This document shows positions 18,310-30,006 of a stretch of 64,000 nt of DNA, in pieces (position 1 is the stretch's first letter; every line of letters starts with the position of its first letter). The notes beneath the pieces were generated by a model. That model saw nothing but the letters and a program-made list of their open reading frames with translations. It was not told the origin of the DNA and searched no databases. The stretch spans positions 1 through 64,000 of the forward strand of contig JAFPZK010000046.1 in assembly GCA_017417315.1 (NCBI GenBank). Reading direction: 5' to 3'. The DNA comes from Bacteroidales bacterium. GTDB lineage: Bacteria > Bacteroidota > Bacteroidia > Bacteroidales > UBA3824. Position numbers and translations under genes: made by a program.

Positions 18310-19782
18310 ATGGCAGATTTTATAACCAAACGGTCGGAAGATTATTCAAAATGGTACACCGACCTCGTTACAAACGCAGATTTAGCGGAAAACTCCGCTG
18401 TCAGAGGCTGTATGGTAATCAAACCTTACGGCTACACGATTTGGGAAAAAATGCACGACGAACTTGACCGCCGTTTCAAAGAAACGGGACACAAAAACGC
18501 ATATTTCCCGATTTTTATTCCTAAAAGTTTTTTTGCACGCGAGGCAGAACACGTTAAAGGTTTTGCAAAAGAGTGCGCAGTTGTAACTCATTACAGATTA
18601 AAAAATTCCGCTGACGGAAAAGACATCGTTGTTGACGAAAACGCAAAGTTGGAGGAAGAATTAATCGTCCGTCCGACTTCCGAAACCATCATCTGGAACA
18701 CTTATAAAAACTGGATTCATTCTTACAGGGATTTGCCGATTTTGATTAATCAATGGGCAAACGTTGTACGTTGGGAAATGCGCACGAGATTGTTTTTGCG
18801 CACGGCAGAATTTCTCTGGCAAGAGGGACACACCGCTCACGCTACAAAAGAAGAAGCCTTGGAAGAGGCAAGAAAAATGCTTGACGTTTACGCCGATTTT
18901 GCTGAAAACGTTTTGGCAATTCCCGTTTTGAAAGGCGTTAAAACCCCGACCGAAAGATTTGCTGGCGCGTTGGAAACTTTCTGTATTGAGGCTATGATGC
19001 AAGACGGAAAAGCATTGCAGGCAGGCACGTCGCACTTCTTGGGACAGAATTTTGCAAAGGCTTTTGACGTTAAATTCTTGAACAAAGAAGGCAAACAAGA
19101 AACCGTTTGGGCAACATCTTGGGGCGTTTCAACACGTTTGATGGGTGCGCTTATTATGACACATTCTGACGATTCAGGCTTGGTTTTGCCGCCGAAATTG
19201 GCTCCTTTGCACGTGGTTATCGTTCCGATTTTCAAAAAACAAGAAGAGGCTGAGGCAATTTATCAAAAACTCGAACCCGTAATTAAGAGTTTGAAGGCTA
19301 AGGGCTTGGAAGTTAAATTTGACGGTGATGACAATCAGAAACCGGGTTGGAAATTCCATCAATACGAACTTCAAGGCGTTCCCGTGAGATTGGCTATGGG
19401 CGCAAGAGATATGGCAAACAATACGGTTGAAGTTTTCAGACGCGACACCATGGAAAAACAGACCGTTCCCGTTGACGGTGTTGACGAATTGGTTTTCAAC
19501 TTGATGGACGAAATTCAGAAAAACATCTATCAGAAAGCCTTGAAATACAGAGAAGAACACTCTTACAAAGTTGACACTTATGATGAGTTTAAGGCGGCTT
19601 TGGACAAAGGCGGTTTTGTTTACGCACCTTGGGACGGCACAGCCGAAACAGAGGCTCGTATTAAAGAAGAAACAAAAGCCACGATTCGTTGTATTCCTCT
19701 TAACAATCCGCAAGAAGACGGTGTCGATATGCTTACCGGCAAACCCTCAAAACAAAGAGTCGTTTTTGCAAGAGCATATTAA
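18310..19782 (+). CDS. proS: prolyl-tRNA synthetase, archaeal/eukaryotic (type 3) form
   Basis: A 490-residue class II synthetase that charges tRNA-Pro. Class II motifs are visible: motif 2 region [26 protein letters not shown] and upstream [12 protein letters not shown]; motif 3-like [24 protein letters not shown]. The C-terminal part ends in a tyrosine (VVFARAY), as in ProS type 3, and the INS editing domain of the bacterial form is absent. Many Bacteroidota use this type. A bidirectional terminator separates it from convergent groEL. Confidence 0.96.
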   Translation: MADFITKRSEDYSKWYTDLVTNADLAENSAVRGCMVIKPYGYTIWEKMHDELDRRFKETGHKNAYFPIFIPKSFFAREAEHVKGFAKECAVVTHYRLKNSADGKDIVVDENAKLEEELIVRPTSETIIWNTYKNWIHSYRDLPILINQWANVVRWEMRTRLFLRTAEFLWQEGHTAHATKEEALEEARKMLDVYADFAENVLAIPVLKGVKTPTERFAGALETFCIEAMMQDGKALQAGTSHFLGQNFAKAFDVKFLNKEGKQETVWATSWGVSTRLMGALIMTHSDDSGLVLPPKLAPLHVVIVPIFKKQEEAEAIYQKLEPVIKSLKAKGLEVKFDGDDNQKPGWKFHQYELQGVPVRLAMGARDMANNTVEVFRRDTMEKQTVPVDGVDELVFNLMDEIQKNIYQKALKYREEHSYKVDTYDEFKAALDKGGFVYAPWDGTAETEARIKEETKATIRCIPLNNPQEDGVDMLTGKPSKQRVVFARAY

Positions 19783-19800
19783 ACATATTACAAATAAAAA

Positions 19801-19823
19801 AGGCTGTCAAATTTTGACAGCCT
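19801..19823. terminator. bidirectional terminator between proS and groEL
   Basis: AGGCTGTCA-AATTT-TGACAGCCT, a perfect 9-bp stem with AAAAAA before and CTTTTTATTTTT after, so it can work for both convergent genes. Confidence 0.9.
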
Positions 19824-19851
19824 CTTTTTATTTTTATTTGTATTGAAAATT

Positions 19852-21501
<1,650 letters not shown>

Positions 21502-21526
21502 TTAGTTCTTTTCTTTGTGTGTGTGA

Positions 21527-21802
21527 TTAAACAATAGCCAAAACGTCAGACTGATTCATGATGAGGTATTCCTCGCCGTCGAGTTCGATTTTTGTGCCTG
21601 CGTATTTGCCGTAAAGCACAATGTCGCCGGCTTTGAGTTCCATAGCCTCGTCTTTTGTACCGTTACCTACTGCAACGATTTCGCCGCGTTGCGGTTTTTC
21701 TTTTGCCGAATCCGGAATGTAAATTCCTGATTTTGTTTTAGTTTCGGCTTCCTGCACTTTCACTACTACTCTTGTGCCAAGAGGTTTAATGTTTAATGCC
21801 AT
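21527..21802 (-). CDS. groES: co-chaperonin GroES (10 kDa)
   Basis: A 91-residue GroES with the start [32 protein letters not shown]; the mobile loop is the [10 protein letters not shown] part that binds GroEL. It ends in [13 protein letters not shown]. It is the first gene of the groES-groEL operon. A weak promoter-like ATTCTTTG (minus strand, about 21885) lies upstream, but no clear -33/-7 pair or heat-shock repressor site is evident. Confidence 0.97.
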   Translation of the reverse strand: MALNIKPLGTRVVVKVQEAETKTKSGIYIPDSAKEKPQRGEIVAVGNGTKDEAMELKAGDIVLYGKYAGTKIELDGEEYLIMNQSDVLAIV

Positions 21803-21983
21803 TTTATTTTTAATATTTTTAAAATGTTATACGTTATTTTTTCAAATTCCACTGACCAAAGAATCATATTTTGTGCCAAAAGAAAAAAGCGGAAATTTTG
21901 GCAGTTTTTATCTGACAAATTGTCTGTTTTGACATTTTGTCAGACTGACATGGCAGAAATTGAGGCAATCGTATCCTCATATC

Positions 21984-23546
21984 TTACTTTCCCGTAACCC
22001 AATTTTCTATTGTTCTGACATTATTGTCGGACGAAATGTTAGCACCGATTTTGATAATTTCTCTGCCGTCATATTTATAAGGTATGGCGTAATTTTTTGA
22101 ATTTATTTGCGCTAACGCTTGTTCTGCCGTGCCGTCAACTTTTAGTTCTATGACGAAGATGTTTTTAGCGTTTTTGATGACAACATCTGTACGTCCCACT
22201 GCTGTGTTAACCTCAACCTCGGTATAAAAACCGAGCCACGTAAACAACACGTAAAGTATTGTCTGAAAGTGCTTTTCTTCCTTGTTGTTAAGAATATTTG
22301 GAATTTCTGACAAAAAATCTTTGAGATATGTCATAGCCTCGTCGATTTGTCCTGATTTCAATGCAAAATAAAACTGTTTCATTGATACTTTTCCCGAAGA
22401 AATGTTTCTCGGGAAATAATAGGACATCATATTCTGCATCATTCCTACGCGGACTTCATTGTTTGGGTAGTCCAAAATGTATGTCTTGCCTTCTTCGTCA
22501 TAACCCTTGATAGTCAGGTATCCAGCCTGATAAAGAATAGGCCAAAGGCTGTCGTAATCTTCGGGCGAAACGTCAAAATCGTCAGCAAACAACATTTTTG
22601 GCACAAGTTTTTTAATGTCAGCATTGTGGCGTTTCAAGTGGTCAATTATATACGATGACGTTGCCGTGCCAAACCAATGATTGTTAATTTTTCCCTCGGC
22701 AAAGGCGTTCAAAATGCTTGTAGGATTGAACATAGCAGGCGAATTTTCGCTGAAATGGTAACAATCGTATTGATAAACCAATTGTTCTATCATTTCTTCG
22801 TAAGTGCAGTTATGTTTTTCTGCTAATACCTCAATATCGTCCTTGAAATAACGGTGAAGTTCTTCGTGTGTTATTCCGCAAATGTCAGAAAATTGATCCC
22901 ACATCGAAAGTTTTTCGAGGTTGTTGATTGTCGAAAAAATTGAAACCTGCGAAAACTTTGATATGCCCGTTATGAACACAAAACGCTCATCCTTTTCCAT
23001 AACCTTCAACAATTGATAAATCTCTTGAACGATGCGTTTGACTTCTTTAAGATGTCCGTCATAAAGATGGGCATTGAGCGGCGCATCGTACTCGTCGATA
23101 AGGACAACAACATTCCTGCCCGTCTGCGCCTTGGCAGTTTCGATAATCGTCTGAAAACGGTCGCCGTTACTGATTTTTTTATCAATCGGAATGGAATATT
23201 GTTTTTCGTATTTTTCCAACTGTTTTCCTATCGAGGCGGACATTTGCTCGATTAACTTATCCTTAATAACCGACATATCAAGTTTTATGACGGGATATTG
23301 TATCCAATCTTTTTCATATTCCGAAATTTTCAACCCTTTGAAAAGTTCTTTTTTACCCTCGAAATATGCACATAAAGTATTCACCAACAACGATTTACCG
23401 AAACGTCGCGGTCTTGAAAAAAACACGAATTTTCTGTCGCCAATCATTTCGTACATTCTTTCGGTTTTATCAACATAAAGAAAACCCTCGTTGATGATAG
23501 ACTCAAAATCAGCCCTGCCTGTGGGATATTTATGCGGTGTTGCCAT
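21984..23546 (-). CDS. AAA-ATPase-like / PD-(D/E)XK nuclease protein, copy A
   Basis: A 520-residue protein of the AAA-ATPase_like (DUF1703) plus PDDEXK_9 type. Walker A is SRPRRFGKS (about 44-52), Walker B VVLIDEYD (about 147-154), and the C-terminal nuclease core has D454 in GRTDVVI and E467-x-K469 in VIELK. Residues 1-92 are identical to copy B downstream in the window, whereas 93-183 differ at 22 positions. Such genes are strongly expanded in Bacteroidota; their role is unknown, and mobility or defence have been suggested by their nuclease domain. Both catalytic motifs look intact. Confidence 0.88.
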   Translation of the reverse strand: MATPHKYPTGRADFESIINEGFLYVDKTERMYEMIGDRKFVFFSRPRRFGKSLLVNTLCAYFEGKKELFKGLKISEYEKDWIQYPVIKLDMSVIKDKLIEQMSASIGKQLEKYEKQYSIPIDKKISNGDRFQTIIETAKAQTGRNVVVLIDEYDAPLNAHLYDGHLKEVKRIVQEIYQLLKVMEKDERFVFITGISKFSQVSIFSTINNLEKLSMWDQFSDICGITHEELHRYFKDDIEVLAEKHNCTYEEMIEQLVYQYDCYHFSENSPAMFNPTSILNAFAEGKINNHWFGTATSSYIIDHLKRHNADIKKLVPKMLFADDFDVSPEDYDSLWPILYQAGYLTIKGYDEEGKTYILDYPNNEVRVGMMQNMMSYYFPRNISSGKVSMKQFYFALKSGQIDEAMTYLKDFLSEIPNILNNKEEKHFQTILYVLFTWLGFYTEVEVNTAVGRTDVVIKNAKNIFVIELKVDGTAEQALAQINSKNYAIPYKYDGREIIKIGANISSDNNVRTIENWVTGK

Positions 23547-23575
23547 AATTTTTGCGTGTTAAAATGTTCATATTG

Positions 23576-23606
23576 CAAAGATAATTATTTTTTCATAAAA
23601 CCGCAA
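23576..23606 (-). promoter_or_regulatory. promoter of ATPase/nuclease copy A
   Basis: Minus strand TTG (23606-23604), 20 bases, TATCTTTG (23583-23576), 29 bases before the ATG. It lies in the 68-base gap between the two copies, so copy A can be transcribed on its own. Confidence 0.7.
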
Positions 23607-23614
23607 AAAAAAGA

Positions 23615-25177
23615 CTACCGAAAAGTAACCCAATTTTCTATCGTCCTGACATTATTGTTTGACGAAATGTTAGCACCGATTTTGATAATTTCTCTGCCGT
23701 CATATTTATAAGGTATGGCGTAATTTTTTGAATTTATTTGTGCTAACGCATCTTCTGCCGTGCCATCAACTTTTAGTTCTATGACGAAGATATTTTTCGC
23801 ATTTTTTATTACAACATCTGTACGTCCCACGGCTGTGTTAACCTCAACCTCGGTATAAAAACCGAGCCACGTAAACAACACGTAAAGTATTGTCTGAAAG
23901 TGCTTTTCTTCCTTGTTGTTCAAGATATTGGGAATTTCTGACAAAAAATCTTTGAGATATGTCATAGCCTCGTCGATTTGTCCTGATTTCAGTGCAAAAT
24001 AAAACTGTTTCATAGACACTTTCCCCGAAGAAATGTTTCTCGGAAAATAATAGGACATCATATTCTGCATCATTCCCACGCGGACTTCATTGTTTGGGTA
24101 GTCCAACATGTATGTCTTGCCCTCGTCATCATATCCCTTGATAGTCAGGTATCCAGCCTGATAAAGAATAGGCCAAAGGCTGTCGTAATCTTCGGGCGAA
24201 ACGTCAAAATCATCAGCAAACAACATTTTTGGCACGAGTCTTTTAATGTCAGCATTGTGTCGTTTCAAGTGGTCAATTATATACGATGACGTTGCTGTGC
24301 CAAACCAATGATTGTTGAGTTCCCCCTCGGCAAAAGCATTTAAAATACTTGTAGGATTGAACATTGCGGGCGAATTTTTGCTGAAATGGTAACAATCGTA
24401 TTGATAAACCAATTGTTCTGTCATTTCTTCGTATGTGCAGTTATGTTTTTCTGCCAATACCTCAATATCGTCCTTGAAATAACGGTGAAGTTCTTCGTGT
24501 GTTATTCCGCAAATGTCAGAAAATTGATCCCACATCGAAAGTTTTTCGAGGTTGTTGATTGTCGAAAAAATCGAGACCTGCGAAAACTTTGATATGCCCG
24601 TTATGAATACAAAACGCTCATCTTTTTCCAAGACTTTAAGTTGCTGATAGACGTTTTGTAAAATCTGTTTGACCGATTTTAATTGTCCGTCGTATAAATG
24701 GGCATTGAGAGGCGCGTCGTATTCGTCAATGAGAACAACGACATTTCTGCCGGTCTGAGCCTTGGCAGTTTCTATCAATTGTGTGAAACGCACACCGTTA
24801 CTGAGTTTTTCATCAATAGGAATAGAATATCTTTTTTCGTACTTTTCAAGTTGCTTTCCGATAGATATTGGCATATCCTCGATAGTTTCGTCTTTTACTG
24901 CCGACATATCAAGTTTTATGACGGGATATTGTATCCAATCTTTTTCATATTCCGAAATTTTCAACCCTTTGAAAAGTTCTTTTTTCCCCTCGAAATACGC
25001 ACATAACGTATTTACCAACAATGATTTACCGAATCGTCGCGGTCTTGAAAAAAACACGAATTTTCTGTCGCCAATCATTTCGTACATTCTTTCGGTTTTG
25101 TCAACATAAAGAAAACCTTCGTTGATGATTGACTCAAAATCAGCCCTGCCTGTGGGATATTTATGCGGTGTTGCCAT
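23615..25177 (-). CDS. AAA-ATPase-like / PD-(D/E)XK nuclease protein, copy B
   Basis: 520 residues, the same length and domain plan as copy A: Walker A SRPRRFGKS, Walker B VVLIDEYD, nuclease D454 and E467-x-K469. By eye there are 33 residue differences between the copies, 22 of them in residues 93-183 (the segment around Walker B) and 11 in the other 429 residues. It therefore derives from a recent duplication, or is kept similar by gene conversion, with one diverged patch. It has its own promoter at 25205-25235. Confidence 0.88.
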   Translation of the reverse strand: MATPHKYPTGRADFESIINEGFLYVDKTERMYEMIGDRKFVFFSRPRRFGKSLLVNTLCAYFEGKKELFKGLKISEYEKDWIQYPVIKLDMSAVKDETIEDMPISIGKQLEKYEKRYSIPIDEKLSNGVRFTQLIETAKAQTGRNVVVLIDEYDAPLNAHLYDGQLKSVKQILQNVYQQLKVLEKDERFVFITGISKFSQVSIFSTINNLEKLSMWDQFSDICGITHEELHRYFKDDIEVLAEKHNCTYEEMTEQLVYQYDCYHFSKNSPAMFNPTSILNAFAEGELNNHWFGTATSSYIIDHLKRHNADIKRLVPKMLFADDFDVSPEDYDSLWPILYQAGYLTIKGYDDEGKTYMLDYPNNEVRVGMMQNMMSYYFPRNISSGKVSMKQFYFALKSGQIDEAMTYLKDFLSEIPNILNNKEEKHFQTILYVLFTWLGFYTEVEVNTAVGRTDVVIKNAKNIFVIELKVDGTAEDALAQINSKNYAIPYKYDGREIIKIGANISSNNNVRTIENWVTFR

Positions 25178-25204
25178 AATTTTTATGTTTTAAAAGTCTG
25201 ACGG

Positions 25205-25235
25205 CAAAAATAACGTTTTTCCCAAAACCATGCAA
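25205..25235 (-). promoter_or_regulatory. promoter of ATPase/nuclease copy B
   Basis: Minus strand TTG (25235-25233), 20 bases, TATTTTTG (25212-25205), 27 bases before the ATG. Confidence 0.65.
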
Positions 25236-25282
25236 AAAAACTTGCAAAAAACTTAAAAAAACATTTACTTTGCTTTTCGATT

Positions 25283-25565
25283 ATGAAAAGACACTGAAAC
25301 AAAAACACATACTATTTATATTACTGATACTGAACTTTTTACATAGTTATGCACAACAGACTGAATTTTTTGACGCTAAGAACGGCGTTCCCGGAAACCT
25401 GATTGACAAAACTCCGACATGGTTTTCGGAACGGTACATCACGGCATTATAAAATACGAGCGCAAAACCGGCAAATTCTCCGCCGTAAAAACCGCTTCAA
25501 AAGAAATATACAACGAGAGTTTTAAGACCGACTTACCTCAAAAACAGCCGTATCAACTTGAATAA
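25283..25565 (+). pseudogene. remnant of a secreted-protein gene
   Basis: The stretch 25178-25629 holds no intact gene. A promoter-like TTG-N20-TTACTTTG (25242-25272) is followed by ATG at 25283, which reads only MKRH before TGA. In another frame the sequence continues as a signal peptide (KQKHILFILLILNFLHSYAQ) and QTEFFDAKNGVPGNLIDKTPT to a stop at 25452. From there a third frame reads MVFGTVHHGIIKYERKTGKF and ends QPYQLE at 25565. The pieces fit one gene with at least two frame breaks and a probable large loss. The original family was not recognised. Confidence 0.5.
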
Positions 25566-25629
25566 CTGTTTCAGGCGGGGTTTTTTATTTGTATACGTAT
25601 GTAAACGGGGATTCACGCCTCCGATTACT

Positions 25630-27207
25630 TTATACTTCTTCAACAATATTTTCCGTAATTCTGTAAGAAGCGATTGCGATTGCAAGTGATTGTGCCAATC
25701 TCTCGATAAAGTCGATTTGATATTCTTCAAAAATTTCCATTGAAGCAATTTCCAAAACACCGAGAACATTGTTATCCATAATAAGCGGAATCAACAACAA
25801 GTTTTTAGGACTTGCCTCGCCCAAACCGGTATGAACTTCGATGTAATGCTCCGGAAGTTTCGTTAAGAAAATTTTCTCTTTCTCCAAAAAGCACGTGCCG
25901 ACAAGACCGTCGCCCGGATACACAATATTTTTGATAAATTTACTCTTTTGATATGCAACAGAAGCCATTTGTTCGAGATAAACGTTATCTTTGTCCCTGT
26001 CGTTTAAGACAAAAATTCCGCCCATAACGGCATCTACATATTCGGTAAGTTTTTTCAAAACGTCCGTCATCATCTCCTTTGTACGACCCGAACCCATACG
26101 GATAATATCACCCAAGACTGCCAAACCTTCCGCAGCCCACTGACGGCGTTTGTTTTCCAACTGTCGCCTTGCCTCTTCCTCTCTTGCCAAACGAAGCGAA
26201 TTACGCATTTCAAGCAGAGAGTTGCCGAGGTTGTCCTGCTCTGAAAGAAGTTTAAACTGAGAATCAAGGTTTCCTTCACCGATTTGACGGGCAAAACCCG
26301 CATACGCCGCAAAACCGTCAATCAGAGAGTCAAGAGATTTTTTCATCTGACCGATTTCGTCATCACGCTCTATCGACAACTTGTTGACAACCAAGCCTCG
26401 CGACATCTGAAATAACTGATTTTCAATTATTTGAATAGGTTTGCTGACCGAATTTCCGAAGTAATACAAAATAACCGTTGCTATAACGACAAGCGCAATA
26501 CCGATGATTATCGTTACGCGGATAAGAAAGTTAACACGCTTATCAAGGTCTTCTTTTTTCTTCAAAACCTCCCTGTCTATATAATCCTCGTAAACACCCG
26601 TTCCGATAACCCAGCCGGTAGGTTCAAAAAGTTTTATGAACGAAATTTTAGGAATCCATGCCTTTGCGTCAGGTTTATAAAACGAATATTTAAGAAAACC
26701 TTCACCGTTGTTGCTTTTTATAAGAGCAGAATACGCATCGTACATATTGACGTCGGTTTCCTCAATGTAAAACACGTGTGGCGCACCTTCCAAATGTTGC
26801 ATCGTGGCGTGCATAACTACCTCGTGAGGCGGGTCATAACGGTTTATCCACAAATATCCGTCCGTTCCGAATCGCAAGGTTCTGAGATTTTCCAATGTGT
26901 AGACCATTCTGTTGACCACCAACTGATTCATGTCGAAATCAGCCACCGTATCGGTTATGCCCAACCCGAAACGCTCCCTGACACTCAGTTCGTTAGTAAC
27001 ATTGTACGTCGCTTCTATCATTTTGTAAGCGATGTTAACAATGTCCTTCAACTGGTCTTTAATATTGTTTATCTCGTCGTCCCTAAAATGCTCGATGTCT
27101 TTTTCCGCCTGCATTCTAAAATTATAAATAGAAGTAAAGGCGATAAGCAAAATTGATGTCAACACCGTAACACTCGTAAACAAGGGCAGTTTGGTTCTTA
27201 ACTTCAT
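25630..27207 (-). CDS. Cache-HAMP-GAF membrane sensor without output domain
   Basis: 525 residues. There is a membrane segment at about 7-28, then an extracytoplasmic sCache_2-type sensor with the FGTDGYLWINRYDP and GWVIGTGVYEDYID landmarks. A second membrane segment lies at about 223-247, HAMP follows, a coiled coil rich in RQLENKRRQWAAEGL comes next, and a GAF domain fills about 360-515. The protein ends after GAF (ITENIVEEV), with no kinase, cyclase or MCP domain. It may signal by contact with other proteins, for instance the HisKA_3 kinase or CheA pathway encoded upstream, but nothing here proves that. A TATCTTTG at 27244-27237 lies 29 bases upstream. Confidence 0.8.
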   Translation of the reverse strand: MKLRTKLPLFTSVTVLTSILLIAFTSIYNFRMQAEKDIEHFRDDEINNIKDQLKDIVNIAYKMIEATYNVTNELSVRERFGLGITDTVADFDMNQLVVNRMVYTLENLRTLRFGTDGYLWINRYDPPHEVVMHATMQHLEGAPHVFYIEETDVNMYDAYSALIKSNNGEGFLKYSFYKPDAKAWIPKISFIKLFEPTGWVIGTGVYEDYIDREVLKKKEDLDKRVNFLIRVTIIIGIALVVIATVILYYFGNSVSKPIQIIENQLFQMSRGLVVNKLSIERDDEIGQMKKSLDSLIDGFAAYAGFARQIGEGNLDSQFKLLSEQDNLGNSLLEMRNSLRLAREEEARRQLENKRRQWAAEGLAVLGDIIRMGSGRTKEMMTDVLKKLTEYVDAVMGGIFVLNDRDKDNVYLEQMASVAYQKSKFIKNIVYPGDGLVGTCFLEKEKIFLTKLPEHYIEVHTGLGEASPKNLLLIPLIMDNNVLGVLEIASMEIFEEYQIDFIERLAQSLAIAIASYRITENIVEEV

Positions 27208-27311
27208 AATTATAAATTTTTGGCTTGTCCAAAAGGCAAAGATATAAAAATATTCTCAAATTCCGTACCTATTTTTTTAAAACTTTTTTTTCGTATTGAA
27301 AAAAAAGTTTG

Positions 27312-27319
27312 TAACTTTG
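27312..27319 (+). promoter_or_regulatory. -7 element of parC
   Basis: TAACTTTG, 29 bases before the parC ATG. The -33 region is T-rich (TTTC at about 27289-27292) without an exact TTG at the right distance. Confidence 0.5.
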
Positions 27320-27348
27320 CCCTCTGACAATTCAAGATACTTAATTTT

Positions 27349-29997
27349 ATGTCTCAGGATATTAATCAAGATATTAATCAAGAGGGTAATAATCAGGAAG
27401 ATACCCAGAATGAAAATGAAAAAATAGCAGGCGGAGTTCAGAACCATTTACAACTGAAATCCGTTTCGGGAATGTTTAAAAATTGGTTCATCGATTACGC
27501 TTCGTATGTAATCCTTGAACGCGCCGTACCCGAAATTGACGACGGTTTAAAACCCGTTCAAAGGCGTATTCTTCACGCGATGAAACGTCTTGACGACGGT
27601 CGCTACAACAAAGTTGCCAACATTGTCGGCTTCACGATGCAGTATCACCCTCACGGCGACGCTTCTATCGGCGACGCTCTCGTGCAGTTAGGGCAAAAAG
27701 ACTTGCTTATTGACACTCAGGGAAACTGGGGAAACATTTTGACGGGCGACGATGCAGCCGCACCGCGTTACATTGAGGCGAGACTTTCAAAACTTGCCTT
27801 GGACGTTGCTTTTAACCCCAAAACCACGAATTGGAAACTCAGTTATGACGGCCGTAACAAAGAGCCGATAACTTTGCCGGTGAAATTTCCGCTGCTTTTG
27901 GCGCAGGGCGTTGAAGGTATCGCGGTAGGTTTGTCGTCAAAAATTCTGCCCCACAACTTCAACGAGTTGATGGACGCCTCGATAAAGTACCTTAGAAACG
28001 AAGAATTTGAACTTTATCCCGACTTTTTGACGGGCGGTTCGATTGACGTTTCGCGTTATCAGGACGGAAAACGCGGCGGAAAATTGCGCGTTAGGGCAAA
28101 AATCGAAAAGTTTGACAAGCGCGTACTTTCGATAACCGAAATTCCTTTCGGCACAACGACGGGAAGTCTCATAGAATCAATACTTTCCGCTAACGAAAAG
28201 GGCAAAATCAAAATCAAGAAAATCGAGGACAAAACGGCGGCAAACGTCGAAATACTTTTGTATCTCAACGCTGACGTTTCGCCGGACGTAACGATTGACG
28301 CGCTTTACGCTTTTACGGATTGTGAGGTTTCGATTTCGGCAAATTCGTGCGTGATTTTGGACAACAAACCGTGCTTTCTCTCGTCATCAGAAATCTTAAA
28401 ACATTCCGTTGATAAGACGGTAAGTTTGTTGACACAAGAGTTGAAAATTCTTTTGGACGAACTTGCTAACAGTTGGCACGACGCTTCTTTGGAAAAAATC
28501 TTCATCGAAAACCACATTTATAATTTGATTGAGGATTGCGAGACTTGGGAGGCTATTGTTCAGACTATTGACACGGCTCTTGACCCGTGGAAACATCTTT
28601 TGAAAAAGCCTGTAACGATTGACGACATCACGCGCCTTACCGAGTTGAAAATCAAGCGTATCTCCAAGTACGATGCTTTCCGGGCCGACAATTACATCAA
28701 AAGTCTTGAAAAACAGATGGAAGAGGCTCAGTACAAACTCGACCATATCATCGACTACACAATCGAATATTATCAGGGCATAAAAGACAAATACGGCAAA
28801 AAATATCCGCGCCGCACGGAGATAAAAAACTTCGATAACATTGTGGCTCAGGAAGTTGTGGTTGCTAACGAAAAACTTTACGTAAACTGGGAAGACGGTT
28901 TTGCGGGCATGGGCTTAAAGAAGGACGAATTTGTCTGCAACTGTTCTAATTTGGACGACGTCATTGTTTTCCGCAAAAACGGAAAATACACAATATCAAA
29001 GATTTCTGATAAGTTTTTTATCGGTCAGGACGCGATGTACATCAACGTTTTCCGCAAAAACGACGAGCGGACTATTTACAACGCTATGTACCGCGACGGC
29101 GCGACGGGAATCACTTACGCTAAACGCTTCTCTGTCAAGGGCATAACCCGCGACAAAGAGTACGATTTAACGCAAGGGACAGACGGCAGCGTGGTAACGT
29201 ATTTTTCGGCAAATGCTAACGGCGAGGCTGAAACGGTGAAAGTGCTTTTGCGCCCGAAAGCCAAACTTAAAAAGCGCAGTTGGGAATTTGATTTTGGAAC
29301 GTTAGCGGTAAAAAACCGTGCTTCGATGGGAAATCAAGTTACGAAATATCCCGTTCTCAGGATAACGAAAATGACAAACGGTGTCAGCACGTTAGGCGGC
29401 TTAAAAATCTGGTTTGACTCCTCGGTTTCAAAACTCAACACTCAGGAAATCGGCGATTATTTGGGCGAGTTTTCAGGCGACGACAAAATCGTAACAATCA
29501 GAAAGACTGGACACTACCGCGTTACGGGTTACGATTTAAGCACGCATTTCGACGACGATATAATTTTAATCCGCAAGTTCAATCCCGAAGAGGTTTATTC
29601 TTTGGCGTATTACGATGCGGACATGGAGTTCTGCTATTTGAAGAGGTTCAAGATAGAAGACAGCGACAAAGAATTGTATTTGTTAGGCGACAGTCTTCAA
29701 AGTAAACTCTACGATTTGACGGTTGACCAGAATCCGATTTTGAAAGTTACTTTTGGCGGCAAATACGCAGACCGTCCCGAAGAAGTAATTGATGCTGTGG
29801 AATTTATCGGTGATAAGAGTTACCGCGCACACGGCAAGAGAGTCAGCATTTATACCGTTGAAACGATGAAGTTTGAACACAACCCCGAAGTCCCGGAAGA
29901 TGGCGAAGACGAAAATCCCGATGACAATCCTGACAACTGGGAAGATCCTGATTTTGAGGTTGTTGACGGCGAAGGTCAAACGGTAATGAAATTGTAA
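27349..29997 (+). CDS. parC: DNA topoisomerase IV subunit A
   Basis: An 882-residue type IIA topoisomerase A subunit. The catalytic tyrosine is Y141 in DAAAPRYIEARLS, preceded by DGLKPVQRRILHAM and YHPHGDASIGDALV. The C-terminal part is a degenerate pinwheel domain ending in an acidic tail (PEDGEDENPDDNPDNWEDPD). The N-terminus has a small Asn-Gln repeat (DINQDINQ). It decatenates daughter chromosomes together with ParE, which is not in the window. Topo IV rather than gyrase is preferred from the Bacteroidota-type FKNWFIDYASYVILERAVPE start and the poor pinwheel GyrA box. The Mur ligase gene follows after 9 bases. Confidence 0.88.
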   Translation: MSQDINQDINQEGNNQEDTQNENEKIAGGVQNHLQLKSVSGMFKNWFIDYASYVILERAVPEIDDGLKPVQRRILHAMKRLDDGRYNKVANIVGFTMQYHPHGDASIGDALVQLGQKDLLIDTQGNWGNILTGDDAAAPRYIEARLSKLALDVAFNPKTTNWKLSYDGRNKEPITLPVKFPLLLAQGVEGIAVGLSSKILPHNFNELMDASIKYLRNEEFELYPDFLTGGSIDVSRYQDGKRGGKLRVRAKIEKFDKRVLSITEIPFGTTTGSLIESILSANEKGKIKIKKIEDKTAANVEILLYLNADVSPDVTIDALYAFTDCEVSISANSCVILDNKPCFLSSSEILKHSVDKTVSLLTQELKILLDELANSWHDASLEKIFIENHIYNLIEDCETWEAIVQTIDTALDPWKHLLKKPVTIDDITRLTELKIKRISKYDAFRADNYIKSLEKQMEEAQYKLDHIIDYTIEYYQGIKDKYGKKYPRRTEIKNFDNIVAQEVVVANEKLYVNWEDGFAGMGLKKDEFVCNCSNLDDVIVFRKNGKYTISKISDKFFIGQDAMYINVFRKNDERTIYNAMYRDGATGITYAKRFSVKGITRDKEYDLTQGTDGSVVTYFSANANGEAETVKVLLRPKAKLKKRSWEFDFGTLAVKNRASMGNQVTKYPVLRITKMTNGVSTLGGLKIWFDSSVSKLNTQEIGDYLGEFSGDDKIVTIRKTGHYRVTGYDLSTHFDDDIILIRKFNPEEVYSLAYYDADMEFCYLKRFKIEDSDKELYLLGDSLQSKLYDLTVDQNPILKVTFGGKYADRPEEVIDAVEFIGDKSYRAHGKRVSIYTVETMKFEHNPEVPEDGEDENPDDNPDNWEDPDFEVVDGEGQTVMKL

Positions 29998-30006
29998 AAA
30001 AACAAG

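Larger units (their letters stand above)
21984..25177. repeat. tandem direct duplication of a 1.56-kb gene
   Basis: Units 21984-23546 and 23615-25177 are direct repeats of equal length with a 68-base spacer. Upstream sequences just outside the ATGs are similar for about 9 bases (ATAATTTTT) and then differ, so the duplicated unit is close to the coding region itself and the promoters are not copies. Confidence 0.9.
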
